A stretch of DNA of 64,000 nt from Candidatus Heimdallarchaeota archaeon B3_Heim (lineage in GTDB: Archaea; Asgardarchaeota; Heimdallarchaeia; Hodarchaeales; Hodarchaeaceae): the NCBI GenBank assembly GCA_003144275.1, contig NJBF01000013.1:1-64000 (forward strand), read 5' to 3'. The notes below the pieces were generated by a model. It ran no database searches and was not told where the DNA came from. It saw nothing but the letters and a program-made list of their open reading frames with translations. Both the position numbers and the translations under genes were made by a program. Of the stretch, positions 43,423 through 52,772 are shown piece after piece. Position 1 is the first letter of the stretch; each line of letters opens with the position of its first letter.

Positions 43423-44457
43423 TTATGTTACGTCTACAATACCTGCAGCCGTTACACCAAATATTGCTTCATTTTCTGGTAATAGGGGACTGTCTACTAT
43501 TCTAGCAATCCTTCTTTCTCCCTTAGACTTTCGTAAATATACTCGTGTTTGAGCTGCATGAGCGACAATATGTCCTCCTACCGCAGTTGTTGGATCTCCA
43601 AAAAATTGATCTGGTTTAGCTTGAACCTGATTTGTGAGAATAACTGCGAGTTTCCAAACTTCTGCCGCATGAAGAATTGCATGAATGTGTTGATTTAGCT
43701 TCTGTTGACGTGTTGCGAGAGTTCCCCGTCCTACATATTCAGCTCGAAAATGGGAGATCAATGAATCAACAACTAAGAGTTTCACGTTCTCCGTAGGAAG
43801 ATACTCTTTGACCATTTTTTCAACTAAAACCATCTGGTGATCTGTATTATGAGCACGACCATGAAGTATATTTTCTAAAACAATATCCACATCTATATTG
43901 TCTTTCCAGCGTTCAGCCATGTCAATGATCCGTTCTGGTCGAAAAGTTCCTTCGGTATCGACATAAACAACTTTAGGATATTCATCTCCTATTCTTAATC
44001 CACCATTTTCCACAGGTAATTGAGTCGTGACACAGAGTTGATGAGCGATCTGAGTTTTTCCTGTTCTAAATTCTCCGTACAACTCGGTTGCAGCACCTGT
44101 TTCGATACCTCCCCCGAATAGCTCATCTAACCTTTGACTGCCAGTTGTTATTTTTGCTAAATTTTTTCTTCGTTCTAAGACAACCTTAGCAGTCTCAAAA
44201 TCGATATCTAAAGCTTCACGTGCTGCTTCAATGATTTTCTGGACCGTTTTTTCTCCCAGGCTTGCTATGGATGAAAGTTCCCCAACTGAAACCGTCGCGA
44301 TGGATTCCAACGAAGAATATCCTGCTTCAACCAATTTTGCTGCAGTTGAAGGTCCTATTCCAGGTAAGTCTGTGATGGATGTAGCTTTTACACTTTTTTT
44401 AACGCTTTTGGTATCACTAGATGAATCTAAATTTGATTCCTTTTTCTTTGGGGACAT
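43423..44457 (-). CDS. radA: DNA repair and recombination protein RadA
   Basis: This is the archaeal RecA/Rad51 recombinase that forms filaments on single-stranded DNA. The 344 residues hold a Ser/Lys-rich N-terminal tail (1-25), a helix-hairpin-helix domain (DLPGIGPSTAAKLVEAGY), a polymerisation linker, and the RecA core with Walker A GEFRTGKTQ (residues 128-136), Walker B VKLLVVDSL, and the L1/L2 DNA loops around RAEYVGRGTLATRQQ and GDPTTAVGGHIVAH. The C-terminal end is canonical. TATA-like TTTAAATATC lies about 35-45 bases upstream of the ATG. Confidence 0.97.
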   Translation of the reverse strand: MSPKKKESNLDSSSDTKSVKKSVKATSITDLPGIGPSTAAKLVEAGYSSLESIATVSVGELSSIASLGEKTVQKIIEAAREALDIDFETAKVVLERRKNLAKITTGSQRLDELFGGGIETGAATELYGEFRTGKTQIAHQLCVTTQLPVENGGLRIGDEYPKVVYVDTEGTFRPERIIDMAERWKDNIDVDIVLENILHGRAHNTDHQMVLVEKMVKEYLPTENVKLLVVDSLISHFRAEYVGRGTLATRQQKLNQHIHAILHAAEVWKLAVILTNQVQAKPDQFFGDPTTAVGGHIVAHAAQTRVYLRKSKGERRIARIVDSPLLPENEAIFGVTAAGIVDVT

Positions 44458-44876
44458 ATTTCTACCACACCTGTTATTAATTCATTCTACGAGATATTTA
44501 AAGGTCAATGCATTCTTTGAATAATTGGTTTCCTTATATGGTTATCGCTTATTTCCAGTTCAAGTTTATTCCCCAGAAATAACCTTATCTTCTTTCTCCC
44601 AGAAGTAACATTACATCGATCAAGATTTTCTCTTGTTGGTTAGAGCCCGAATAACAGCATTTTCAATGGAAAAAGAAGTTTATTTTGAATGAATTTTTTT
44701 GTCAAGAAGTCTGTCCTTTTGCTCCTTCTAGCGAAGAAATACAAAGCTATTCTTTATTTCCAAATCCCAAACAATACAAAAATCCTTAAATCACTAGAGT
44801 ATCCAACAAATTTTATTGAAGAAGTAGTTCCTTACGACACCAAACTTCATCTCAAAAATCAATAAAGTGACCTAAC
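44458..44876. other. Divergent intergenic region between radA and the pilus locus
   Basis: The 419 bases contain the radA TATA element (about 44493-44502, complement) and a possible TATA (CCTTAAATC) near 44785 for the first pilin-like gene. No coding frame, repeat array or clear RNA structure was recognised. Confidence 0.5.
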
Positions 44877-45800
44877 TTGTTAGAAACGTTGATATATCGG
44901 CTAAGAAGAGAAAAACAAAGAAGATTGGGGAAAAAACGAAGAGCGGTTTCTCCTGTTCTCGCAACAGTAATCATCTTTGGTCTAATTATTACAGGAGTTA
45001 TGGTTACTTTTATACAGGTCGTCCCATTCATTGAACAGGCTCAGAGCGAACAAACAATAAGTTCGGTAAAAAATAGCTTTATTGACCTTGACGAAACTAT
45101 CGAATCTCTGATTAGTGAAAGCGGTAATCCTGGAGGCTTTAGAACTCTCTTATTCACTAAACCAGCAGGTACTCTTGAATTTAACCCTAAAGCATATTAT
45201 ATTTCATTATATTTAGAAGATAAAAATGTAGATTTCGTTCATGATATTATTGACTTCCAAGAAATTGGGATGGTTGATTGGGTCTATAGTAGTCCGCGTT
45301 CTATCCTTCCTCGTGGAACTTCAAAATATCTAACTGGTCCAGCTCCATATAAAACCCGCGAGCAGGCATTTATTACAGGTATGTTTGCAACATCTGATAA
45401 TCAGGATTTAACAAACTTAGTTTTAAGTCATCAAACAGATCGCAAACATCATATCTCGCTAGATTATCGCGTATCAATTTATTTAACAATTTCTACACAG
45501 CCTGTTCCTGAAATACGCCTTCAAATATTCTTAATATCATTAACAGCAGACTTTAATTCAATCCATAACCAATATAAACAGATTACAGTTCATGTAAGCA
45601 AAAATGTATCAGCACCTGAGATTCTAGCTCCTCCCCCATTTGTTTCAAAGCTGGATCTAATCATTGATAGAACATATAGTTCTACACCATCCTCCACTTT
45701 GTTGTGGAGTACCAGTCAGGTACATGGATTGAATAATCTTAATGATTTTGACATTGTGGTACAATTACTTAAATATGATATAAATCTAAAAACAACATAG
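44877..45800 (+). CDS. Type IV pilin-like secreted protein
   Basis: The 307-residue protein has a basic N-terminus followed by KKRRAVSPVLATVIIFGLIITG. This resembles the N-terminal signature of archaeal type IV pilins (R-A-V-S-P-V near a hydrophobic helix). The rest is beta-rich and unrecognised. The start is TTG at 44877 with no strong ribosome site; other TTG codons nearby make the exact start uncertain. It opens the pilus gene cluster. Confidence 0.75.
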   Translation: MLETLIYRLRREKQRRLGKKRRAVSPVLATVIIFGLIITGVMVTFIQVVPFIEQAQSEQTISSVKNSFIDLDETIESLISESGNPGGFRTLLFTKPAGTLEFNPKAYYISLYLEDKNVDFVHDIIDFQEIGMVDWVYSSPRSILPRGTSKYLTGPAPYKTREQAFITGMFATSDNQDLTNLVLSHQTDRKHHISLDYRVSIYLTISTQPVPEIRLQIFLISLTADFNSIHNQYKQITVHVSKNVSAPEILAPPPFVSKLDLIIDRTYSSTPSSTLLWSTSQVHGLNNLNDFDIVVQLLKYDINLKTT

Positions 45801-45827
45801 CATTATTTGACATTTTGGTAGACTATT

Positions 45828-46280
45828 ATGGCTTCACAATATATCACTTTCATGATTATATTCACCTTGGGTTTGAGCTTAGTAATCATCACAAATGGTA
45901 TGTTCTCAACTCTAAGTGACCAATTTCGTGAAAATGTTGCACAAGTTGAATTGGACACAATTCTAGATCAAATTCAATTGCAGATTCAACAGAACTTGCT
46001 TATTCATCCAGAGAATAATCAATCAATTTATCAACGTTTTGAATTTCCCCCTGCTCTTGGCCAAGGGTTCCGATATACATTAGATATTACAAATTCTACG
46101 GATGGGAAAGATATAATACTTACTGGAAGCACGTTTAATGCTGAAGTAACTCAACAGATAAGATTCTCAGTAGGATCAGTGTATTTTGTAACAGCTTCTG
46201 GTCATTTCATAAGCACTAATCCAATTATGACTCTAAACCTTCATAAAAATAGTAATATTATCAATATTCAAATGGCTTAA
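45828..46280 (+). CDS. Small pilin- or archaellum-accessory-like protein with N-terminal membrane helix
   Basis: The 150 residues have a hydrophobic helix (about 7-26) immediately at the N-terminus and a beta-rich extracellular part. The layout is like FlaF/FlaG-type archaellum stators and archaeal minor pilins. There is no RRGQ or class III cleavage motif. It lies 27 bases after the preceding pilin-like gene and upstream of the secretion ATPase. Confidence 0.65.
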   Translation: MASQYITFMIIFTLGLSLVIITNGMFSTLSDQFRENVAQVELDTILDQIQLQIQQNLLIHPENNQSIYQRFEFPPALGQGFRYTLDITNSTDGKDIILTGSTFNAEVTQQIRFSVGSVYFVTASGHFISTNPIMTLNLHKNSNIINIQMA

Positions 46281-46404
46281 CATGATTGAGTTCATTGAGT
46301 AGATAAGAAATTAATAAAAGAAACATTATTGAAATAAACTTACAAAGGAGAACCATAACGATATTTATATCAGGTTATTATTAATAAATAGGAGTAAAAA
46401 CAAG

Positions 46405-47913
46405 ATGGCCGATTCTAGTAGTTTGATTCGTGAAACCTATCCATTAATCCCCCCTTTCAGCTATGCTTTAGTTGCTACTGATCCTGACACAAAACAAACG
46501 AAATATACGGTAGTAGAAATACCTCTAAGTACTAAAGAGAAAGATATTCTTGACATGATTAAAAATGTGCTTGAAGAAGAATTAGATGTTGATTTTAACG
46601 TGTTGAAATCGCCAGAGGTGGCTCGAGACTATTTGCGTCAAAAGGTCATCGGCATTGCAAAAAATTATGGCTTGAAAATGGACGAAAAAACGTTTGATAA
46701 AATTAATTATCACATAACGCGCGATTTTGTTGGATTTGGTCAGATAGATGCGATATTGCGTGACCACGCCGTAGAAGATATTAGCTGTGATGGTGTAGGT
46801 ATCCCAATCTATATATGGCATAGGAAATTTGAAAGTATTCAAACAAATATAAAATTTGATGAAGAGGAGGATCTAGATTCCTTTATAATCAAATTAGCTC
46901 AACGTGCAGGTAGACACATTAGTGTAGCCAGACCTTTACTTGATGCTGCTTTACCTGATGGTAGTCGTCTTCAATTAACTTACGGTCGGGAGGTAACACA
47001 GAGAGGTAGCACATTTACCATAAGAAAATTCCGTTCTGATCCTTTAACGGTAACAGATATGATAACCTATAATACTATAGATGAAGACCTTGCAGCCTTT
47101 TTATGGTACGCTTTAGAAAATCGCAATTCAATTGTTATAGCAGGTGGTACCGCTGCAGGGAAAACATCTTTGCTAAATTGCTTAGCTATGTTTATTAGGC
47201 CTGGTATGAAAATTGTATCAATAGAAGACACTGCTGAATTGCATTTACCACATGAAAATTGGATTCCTGCAGTTGCTAGAGAAGGTTATGGTGGACGGGA
47301 AGCTGATGGATCAAGGCGTGGAGAAGTCTCCATGTACGATCTTTTACGTGCAGCGTTACGTCAAAGACCTGATTACCTCTTCGTAGGAGAAGTACGAGGT
47401 GCAGAGGCATATAACCTCTTCCAGGCAATGGCAACTGGTCATACTGGAATGGGAACTATTCACGGAGATAGTGTTACAGGAACAATTAGAAGATTAGAAA
47501 ATGAACCAATGAATATCCCCCGAACCCTTATCCAAACCTTAAACATGTTGGTGGTGCTTCGTAAGGTTAGAAGAGGGGATAAGCAAGTTCGTAGAGTTAT
47601 TGAATGTACAGAAATCGTAGGTATCGATCCAGTTACAACTGAGATCATCACAAACAAAGTTTTTGGGTGGAATGCACGTGAAGATGCTTATATCAACTAT
47701 GGTAGATCCTATGCTCTAGAAGGTATTCAGGAATCGCAAGGATTAACTGAGTCACAGGTTTATGATGAACTTGAAAGAAGAAAAACCATTATGAGGTGGA
47801 TGGTAAAAAAGAAATTTGCCCATTACACGCAAGTATCTGAGGTCATTAATAGCTATTACCAAAATTCACTAGAAACTGTGGATCGCGCAAAAAGAGAACT
47901 TAAATCTATTTGA
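46405..47913 (+). CDS. Type II/IV secretion ATPase (FlaI/TadA/PilB-type)
   Basis: This hexameric ATPase powers pilus or archaellum assembly. The 502 residues show the N-terminal helical domain, then YHITRDFVGFGQIDAILRDHAVEDIS typical of FlaI/TadA. Walker A GGTAAGKTS is around residues 247-254. The Asp box IEDTAEL, Walker B region YLFVGEVRGAEA and His box ATGHTGMGTIHGDS follow. The gene sits between pilin-like genes and the two platform proteins. Confidence 0.95.
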   Translation: MADSSSLIRETYPLIPPFSYALVATDPDTKQTKYTVVEIPLSTKEKDILDMIKNVLEEELDVDFNVLKSPEVARDYLRQKVIGIAKNYGLKMDEKTFDKINYHITRDFVGFGQIDAILRDHAVEDISCDGVGIPIYIWHRKFESIQTNIKFDEEEDLDSFIIKLAQRAGRHISVARPLLDAALPDGSRLQLTYGREVTQRGSTFTIRKFRSDPLTVTDMITYNTIDEDLAAFLWYALENRNSIVIAGGTAAGKTSLLNCLAMFIRPGMKIVSIEDTAELHLPHENWIPAVAREGYGGREADGSRRGEVSMYDLLRAALRQRPDYLFVGEVRGAEAYNLFQAMATGHTGMGTIHGDSVTGTIRRLENEPMNIPRTLIQTLNMLVVLRKVRRGDKQVRRVIECTEIVGIDPVTTEIITNKVFGWNAREDAYINYGRSYALEGIQESQGLTESQVYDELERRKTIMRWMVKKKFAHYTQVSEVINSYYQNSLETVDRAKRELKSI

Positions 47914-47938
47914 ACAGCAAAACAAGGAGTTTAATCCT

Positions 47939-48847
47939 GTGAGTAAAGTAATTAGAAGAGTAGGGTATCTTAGATTCGGAAGGTTCATCGAGCCCTGGAT
48001 TGAAAAAGGACGATTTGAGCGTCTCAATACTTCTTTGAAGAAAGCGGGGATGGATATTTCAGTTCGCGCTTACTTAGGAAGTGCCATAGTTACATCTATA
48101 CTTGTTGGTATCCTTAGTTTTTTAATTACTACTCTATCCGCAGGAATCATACTCCAGAGTACGGATTCAACCATTACAACTGAAACCTTATTGATTACCG
48201 CTCTGTTTATAGGTTTATTGAGCGCAATAATATGTTCAGTCATAACATATCTTCCTTTCTTATACTGGCCGCAAATGAAAGCTGCAGATCGTAAGATTTT
48301 AATTGAATCGGGTTTAACATCGACTGCTTCATACCTCTCTGCAATGGCCAGTTCTGGAGTCCCACCTGACCGATTATTCTATTCATTAGCCGGTGAGGAA
48401 TCAGTAGCACCCGAAATTTCAAAAGAAAGTAAAAGAATTACTAGGGACATTGAAATTTTCGGTTATGATATTTTAAAGGCATTAAGGACTGCGAGTGAGC
48501 GTTCGCCTTCTGAAAGATTTTCAAAGTTCTTAGACGGTATGTCTGCTACAATTACCAGTGGTGGTGATTTGACATTCTATTTGTCATCGGAAACAAAAGC
48601 TCACATGAAACTTAAAGAAGAGGAAACAAAAGAGTTTATTGAACAGTTAGGAGTCTTAGCTGAAATATTTATGATAATTGGAGTTGTAGCTCCTCTATTT
48701 TTTGTAGTAATTCTAGCCATTCTTGCTGTTATTAGCCCTGAGACTACAATTGGAAGTATATTCATGCTAACACTGACCTACTTTATAATGCCTATTCTAT
48801 TGACCATAATGATATTATTAATTAGTACTGCTTCGCGTGATATGTGA
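47939..48847 (+). CDS. Pilus assembly platform protein, first half (TadB/FlaJ-like)
   Basis: The 302-residue membrane protein has four main hydrophobic segments (about 40-70, 85-110, 240-265 and 270-296) and a cytoplasmic T2SSF-type helical domain between them. GTG start at 47939 follows AAGGAG closely. With the next gene it forms a two-part platform, as in Tad systems. Archaella instead use one larger FlaJ. Confidence 0.85.
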   Translation: MSKVIRRVGYLRFGRFIEPWIEKGRFERLNTSLKKAGMDISVRAYLGSAIVTSILVGILSFLITTLSAGIILQSTDSTITTETLLITALFIGLLSAIICSVITYLPFLYWPQMKAADRKILIESGLTSTASYLSAMASSGVPPDRLFYSLAGEESVAPEISKESKRITRDIEIFGYDILKALRTASERSPSERFSKFLDGMSATITSGGDLTFYLSSETKAHMKLKEEETKEFIEQLGVLAEIFMIIGVVAPLFFVVILAILAVISPETTIGSIFMLTLTYFIMPILLTIMILLISTASRDM

Positions 48848-48863
48848 ACGGAGGATCCAAAAC

Positions 48864-49832
48864 TTGGGAAAACTAACTGCTAAGAAAGAAAGAAACTATT
48901 GGATAATTTCAATTGTCTTATTCGTGTTATTTTTAATAATTGCTTCTCTGTTTTATATTCCAGTACTTACACATATTATAGATTTTCCAGCTCCAACAGA
49001 GTTAGCAGAAGGAATTGAAAACCCTCCCCGGGATCCATTTCTATACTCTGTTCGCGAAATAATTCAAGATCCAATTATAGGATTTTTTGATATAATAGAT
49101 GTAACTATTTTTACTGCTCTTGCTTTATTACTCATTCCTGCCTTAGCTTATCACTCAGATCGAAAGTGGCGTGATGACATTGATGATCATATTCCATCTT
49201 TATTAAGAGAAATTTCAGATGCTCAGAAAACGGGTCTTCCCTTACCCAGAGCAATCCTGGAGGCATCGAAGCATCAATATGGAGCGCTAACACCAGAATT
49301 GAAAAAAATGGCATCAAAAATTAGCTGGGGTATACCCTTTAGTGCGACCTTGCGAAGCCTTACTGAGACCGCTGATACTCCTCTCATGAAGAGAACATCA
49401 TTATTAATTTTAGAAGCAGAGCGATCGGGTGGTGCCATTGAAGATGTATTCGAATCAGCCCACAAACATGTCTCTGAAGTTCTAGGATTGAAACGCGAAC
49501 GTCTTGGCGCAATGAAACCATATACATGGATTATTTATGCATCATTCATTGTATTCGCACTTGTAATGATAATACTCTTGTATTCATTCTTCCAGACTCT
49601 AGCTATTCAAATGGTTGATGCAGTTCAAAGTCAAGAAGATCCTACCACAGCATTACCCTTCAATGTAGCAGGAATACAATTGGTATTTTTCCATTTAATG
49701 GTAATTGAAGCAATCTTTGCTGGATTAATTGCAGGAAAAATGGGTGATGGAAATGCTAAAATTGGCCTACGGCATTCATGCATCCTACTAGTTATATGCT
49801 ATTTATTCTTTAAGATTACAATTCTTCTATGA
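48864..49832 (+). CDS. Pilus assembly platform protein, second half (TadC/FlaJ-like)
   Basis: This second T2SSF-type membrane protein has helices near residues 15-35, 75-95, 225-250, 268-290 and 300-318 and a cytoplasmic domain including LLREISDAQKTGLPLPRAILEA. I start at TTG 48864, because CGGAGG (48849-48854) lies just upstream. The longer frame from GTG 48837 would overlap the previous gene and adds only nine residues. Confidence 0.85.
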   Translation: MGKLTAKKERNYWIISIVLFVLFLIIASLFYIPVLTHIIDFPAPTELAEGIENPPRDPFLYSVREIIQDPIIGFFDIIDVTIFTALALLLIPALAYHSDRKWRDDIDDHIPSLLREISDAQKTGLPLPRAILEASKHQYGALTPELKKMASKISWGIPFSATLRSLTETADTPLMKRTSLLILEAERSGGAIEDVFESAHKHVSEVLGLKRERLGAMKPYTWIIYASFIVFALVMIILLYSFFQTLAIQMVDAVQSQEDPTTALPFNVAGIQLVFFHLMVIEAIFAGLIAGKMGDGNAKIGLRHSCILLVICYLFFKITILL

Positions 49833-50308
49833 TGTATATTGAGGTATTAGACTTGGGTAAAGAAGAAAAAATGCTAATTGAGGTATTGGAGAAGATCTCT
49901 GCCCTCGAAGACAAATTAACAAATATGGAATTTCTATTTGTCCAATCAATGGGTACTGGTGGAGCACCTGTGTCTCCAACTCCTGCAGGGGGTCCTCCTG
50001 CTGCGATGTCTGGTCCAGTTCGAGTGGACCTAGGTCCATTAGAGAAAAAAATTGTTGAAGTAGAAAAAGCCATCACTGAAATAAATGGAAAATTTGCGCC
50101 AATTAACGATTTGGTATCCATTTTGACCAGTGAAAAGTCTCAAAAAGCTGATGAACTTATTACTCAGGCAACAACTCTTTTAGAAAAAGGATTACAATTG
50201 ACAGAGCTTGAAACCACAATGTTAGAATTAAAAGATAGACTGGATGAGATTACCATACAAATGGAAGTTGCCAATGCAGGGGCACCTAAAAACGAAGAAA
50301 TAAGTTAG
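49829..50308 (+). CDS. Coiled-coil accessory protein of the pilus locus
   Basis: The 159 residues contain heptad-like helices (about 8-40, 70-95 and 105-150) flanking a Gly/Pro/Ala-rich linker (GGAPVSPTPAGGPPAAM). It has no membrane helix and resembles in layout the FlaC/D/E-type soluble coiled-coil proteins of archaella, but I cannot assign homology. Its ATG overlaps the stop codon of the platform gene, so translation is coupled. Confidence 0.75.
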   Translation: MMYIEVLDLGKEEKMLIEVLEKISALEDKLTNMEFLFVQSMGTGGAPVSPTPAGGPPAAMSGPVRVDLGPLEKKIVEVEKAITEINGKFAPINDLVSILTSEKSQKADELITQATTLLEKGLQLTELETTMLELKDRLDEITIQMEVANAGAPKNEEIS

Positions 50309-50351
50309 GTGATAATATCAAAAAGGTAGTTATTCATCTTGAGCGGTTAAA

Positions 50352-51533
50352 ATGTTCAACCTAAGTTTGAAAAAACGAAGAAGAGGACAAGTACGAGCAA
50401 TCGATTTTATCGTTTCTCTACTTCTATTTATGTTAATGTTATCCCAATTAATCTTAGTTGTAATTAATGTTCAATCTGGCTTGAATTCCCAGATGCGGAG
50501 TAATTTGAACTATAAAGAGTTAGATACTTTTGGAAGAATCTTATTACAAGAAGAAGGAACCCAATTTTGGGGATACCAGCAATCTCTTACTGAAACGTTT
50601 GGATTGGCACAATCAAAGACCATTCCTTCAATAAATTTAGACGCGGCCAAGATATCTCGGATAATTACCGGTACTACATTCCCTACATATCTTATTTCAG
50701 GATTTGAGCAGTTTGATTATCCTTCAGTCAAAAATATTCTCGGCCTTGATGCAAAACAGGATTTCCAGCTATCTCTGCAACCTTATCTTGAATTATCTAT
50801 CTCTATCACAGAAGTAAGTTCAGCGATTTATGAATCGACTGTACAAGTCACAGATGCGAATAATTACCTTCCACTAAAAGAATGTCAAGTTAATTTTTTT
50901 ACTCTCGATTTAACAACAGGATTTATCCGCATTGACGGAACGAAAAATACAGATGAAAATGGTCAAGCATCCCTAGAATATGATAATCCAAATCTGAATG
51001 ATCCTTTCGGAAGACATATCAGTATAGCGGTTGCGGAGAAAGGACCCATTTGGGGTGTAACATGGAAACTTCCTCCTTCTAATCATGAAAATGTATTGTT
51101 AGGCCATGATTCTAACGCTACTATCTGGATTGGAGGATTGAACTCCTCATCCATTCTAGTATCTGATAGACATGATTTACAGGGGACCCCAGAAACCCAT
51201 TTTCTATCATACATTTATAAAAATACTCAAGGAAGTTTCACGAATGAGTCTATTAATCTACCGTCTCTATTCGAAGGGAACGAAACAATTCAAGTTCCTA
51301 ATGAAGGATTAGTTTTTTGTTTTAGTATAGTAAAAGTAAATGATGAATTCAAAGTTGGAATTGGAACCTTTCCAGCGATATTAGATTTTGATCTATCGTC
51401 TGGTAGTTTTTATCAAGTCTTCGGCAAAATAAGTGAAAGTTCACGAGAAATCGCGAAATCATCTAAAACCTACCCAGTCTATATTCGAGGTACCGTGATG
51501 AGATGCCGGTTAACTCTGTGGAGGAGCAGATAA
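50352..51533 (+). CDS. Prepilin-like secreted protein with class III signal (RRG/Q)
   Basis: The N-terminus KKRRRGQVRAIDFIVSLLLFM fits a class III signal peptide, cut between Gly and Gln, followed by the hydrophobic helix. The remaining ~350 residues form a beta-rich extracellular domain of unknown type, with an Ig/carboxypeptidase-regulatory-like segment (EYDNPNLNDPFGRH) in the middle. The same RRGQ motif occurs in the two genes that follow. Confidence 0.75.
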   Translation: MFNLSLKKRRRGQVRAIDFIVSLLLFMLMLSQLILVVINVQSGLNSQMRSNLNYKELDTFGRILLQEEGTQFWGYQQSLTETFGLAQSKTIPSINLDAAKISRIITGTTFPTYLISGFEQFDYPSVKNILGLDAKQDFQLSLQPYLELSISITEVSSAIYESTVQVTDANNYLPLKECQVNFFTLDLTTGFIRIDGTKNTDENGQASLEYDNPNLNDPFGRHISIAVAEKGPIWGVTWKLPPSNHENVLLGHDSNATIWIGGLNSSSILVSDRHDLQGTPETHFLSYIYKNTQGSFTNESINLPSLFEGNETIQVPNEGLVFCFSIVKVNDEFKVGIGTFPAILDFDLSSGSFYQVFGKISESSREIAKSSKTYPVYIRGTVMRCRLTLWRSR

Positions 51534-51535
51534 AA

Positions 51536-52048
51536 ATGAATCATTTTGGGAAAAAAACCCGAAGGGGGCAATTGCAAATTGCAGAAACACTGGTATCAGT
51601 TTCACTCATGCTCATTCTAGCATTATTACTCATTAATGCTGCAGATCAAGTTAATAAATCTCAATCTGATTTCGAAAGTCTTCAGAATACGGCAACTGAC
51701 ATTTTACTCACGGCTGATGAAGCAAACCTATTACGCCCTGTAGTTTATCTATATAATCAACTTGAATATCATTCAGAGTATACTTACCATCTCGATATCC
51801 TTAATGATTTTATTACTTTCAGTTTACAAGAGAATTTAGGCTTTGTCTTGCGAATGAGCGAAGTCCAGGGACAAGAGATCCTTGATACATATATATACAT
51901 AATTGGCTCTCAAGCAAGTATTGTCGCCTTACAGCAAGGAGGAGATGGGGTTCAATCAAGTTATTTCGTAGGATCTTTTACCTCTGCAGATTATGGACAA
52001 TTCACATCTCAATATTTAGTAGAACTGTACTTATGGGAGAAAATCTAA
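51536..52048 (+). CDS. Prepilin-like secreted protein with class III signal (RRG/Q)
   Basis: The 170 residues start with MNHFGKKTRRGQLQIAETLVS and one hydrophobic helix. I start at ATG 51536, because GGAGGAG lies just upstream and a longer frame from 51503 would overlap the previous gene. The mature part is beta-rich and unrecognised. Likely a minor pilin or fibre tip component. Confidence 0.75.
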   Translation: MNHFGKKTRRGQLQIAETLVSVSLMLILALLLINAADQVNKSQSDFESLQNTATDILLTADEANLLRPVVYLYNQLEYHSEYTYHLDILNDFITFSLQENLGFVLRMSEVQGQEILDTYIYIIGSQASIVALQQGGDGVQSSYFVGSFTSADYGQFTSQYLVELYLWEKI

Positions 52049-52765
52049 ATGACGGGATTAAAAATTCTTATTCGAGATAAACGAAGAGGACAGATGTTTA
52101 TACTCGCAACAATGCTGATAGCTGTATATGTTGTCGCTATAAGTGCTACAGTTCTTAATATCGGAACACAACAGATTACTTCCAATGAAGAAACATTACG
52201 TGAACCTTATAATAACATTAAGAGAGAATTACAGTCATTTTTAGAGATGATATTAGCTAGATACACTGATAATACCTCCTCTTTAAATGCTTCTTTTGCT
52301 CGAATAGAGCTAGAGTCATTTTTGACAACAATCGAAGCTGTCGATTCATCTCGCTTAATTCTAACTAACTTAGAACTTATATCCAGTTCTTTTACAATTA
52401 ATGCGTTAATGACCCCAAATTCTAATGTATCTGCAGGATCAGTATATACCAGTGCTATTAATGCTCGTTTTCACCTTGAAATAAGTAATCTATATTCAAC
52501 TATGACGCTTATTGAGGAGTTTAGTGTTTCCTATGTCGGTCGTGTTGAAATTTTTAGTAATCAGGTGATAATTCAACAGTCTCGATATTCAATTCTGGAT
52601 TTTATTAATGCTGCAAATATCTATGTCTTGAATGGTAGTTCTTCACTCTTTCCAAATCCATACTCCAATATTACTGGCCTCTATTATTTTGAGGACATAT
52701 CATCAATAGATAATGTTGGGATTCTAAGCGTCACTTTTCCGAACGGAGTACGTATTTATTCGTGA
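52049..52765 (+). CDS. Prepilin-like secreted protein with class III signal (RRG/Q)
   Basis: The 238 residues begin MTGLKILIRDKRRGQMFILATM with a hydrophobic helix. The rest is beta-rich with no recognised domain. Its ATG directly follows the stop codon of the preceding gene, and the DP2-like gene starts seven bases after its own stop. It closes the run of prepilin-like genes. Confidence 0.72.
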   Translation: MTGLKILIRDKRRGQMFILATMLIAVYVVAISATVLNIGTQQITSNEETLREPYNNIKRELQSFLEMILARYTDNTSSLNASFARIELESFLTTIEAVDSSRLILTNLELISSSFTINALMTPNSNVSAGSVYTSAINARFHLEISNLYSTMTLIEEFSVSYVGRVEIFSNQVIIQQSRYSILDFINAANIYVLNGSSSLFPNPYSNITGLYYFEDISSIDNVGILSVTFPNGVRIYS

Positions 52766-52772
52766 AACAAAA

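Noticed and set aside
43221..43505. 94-residue rightward frame near radA
   Set aside because: Antisense to the interrupted EMAP gene and the end of radA.
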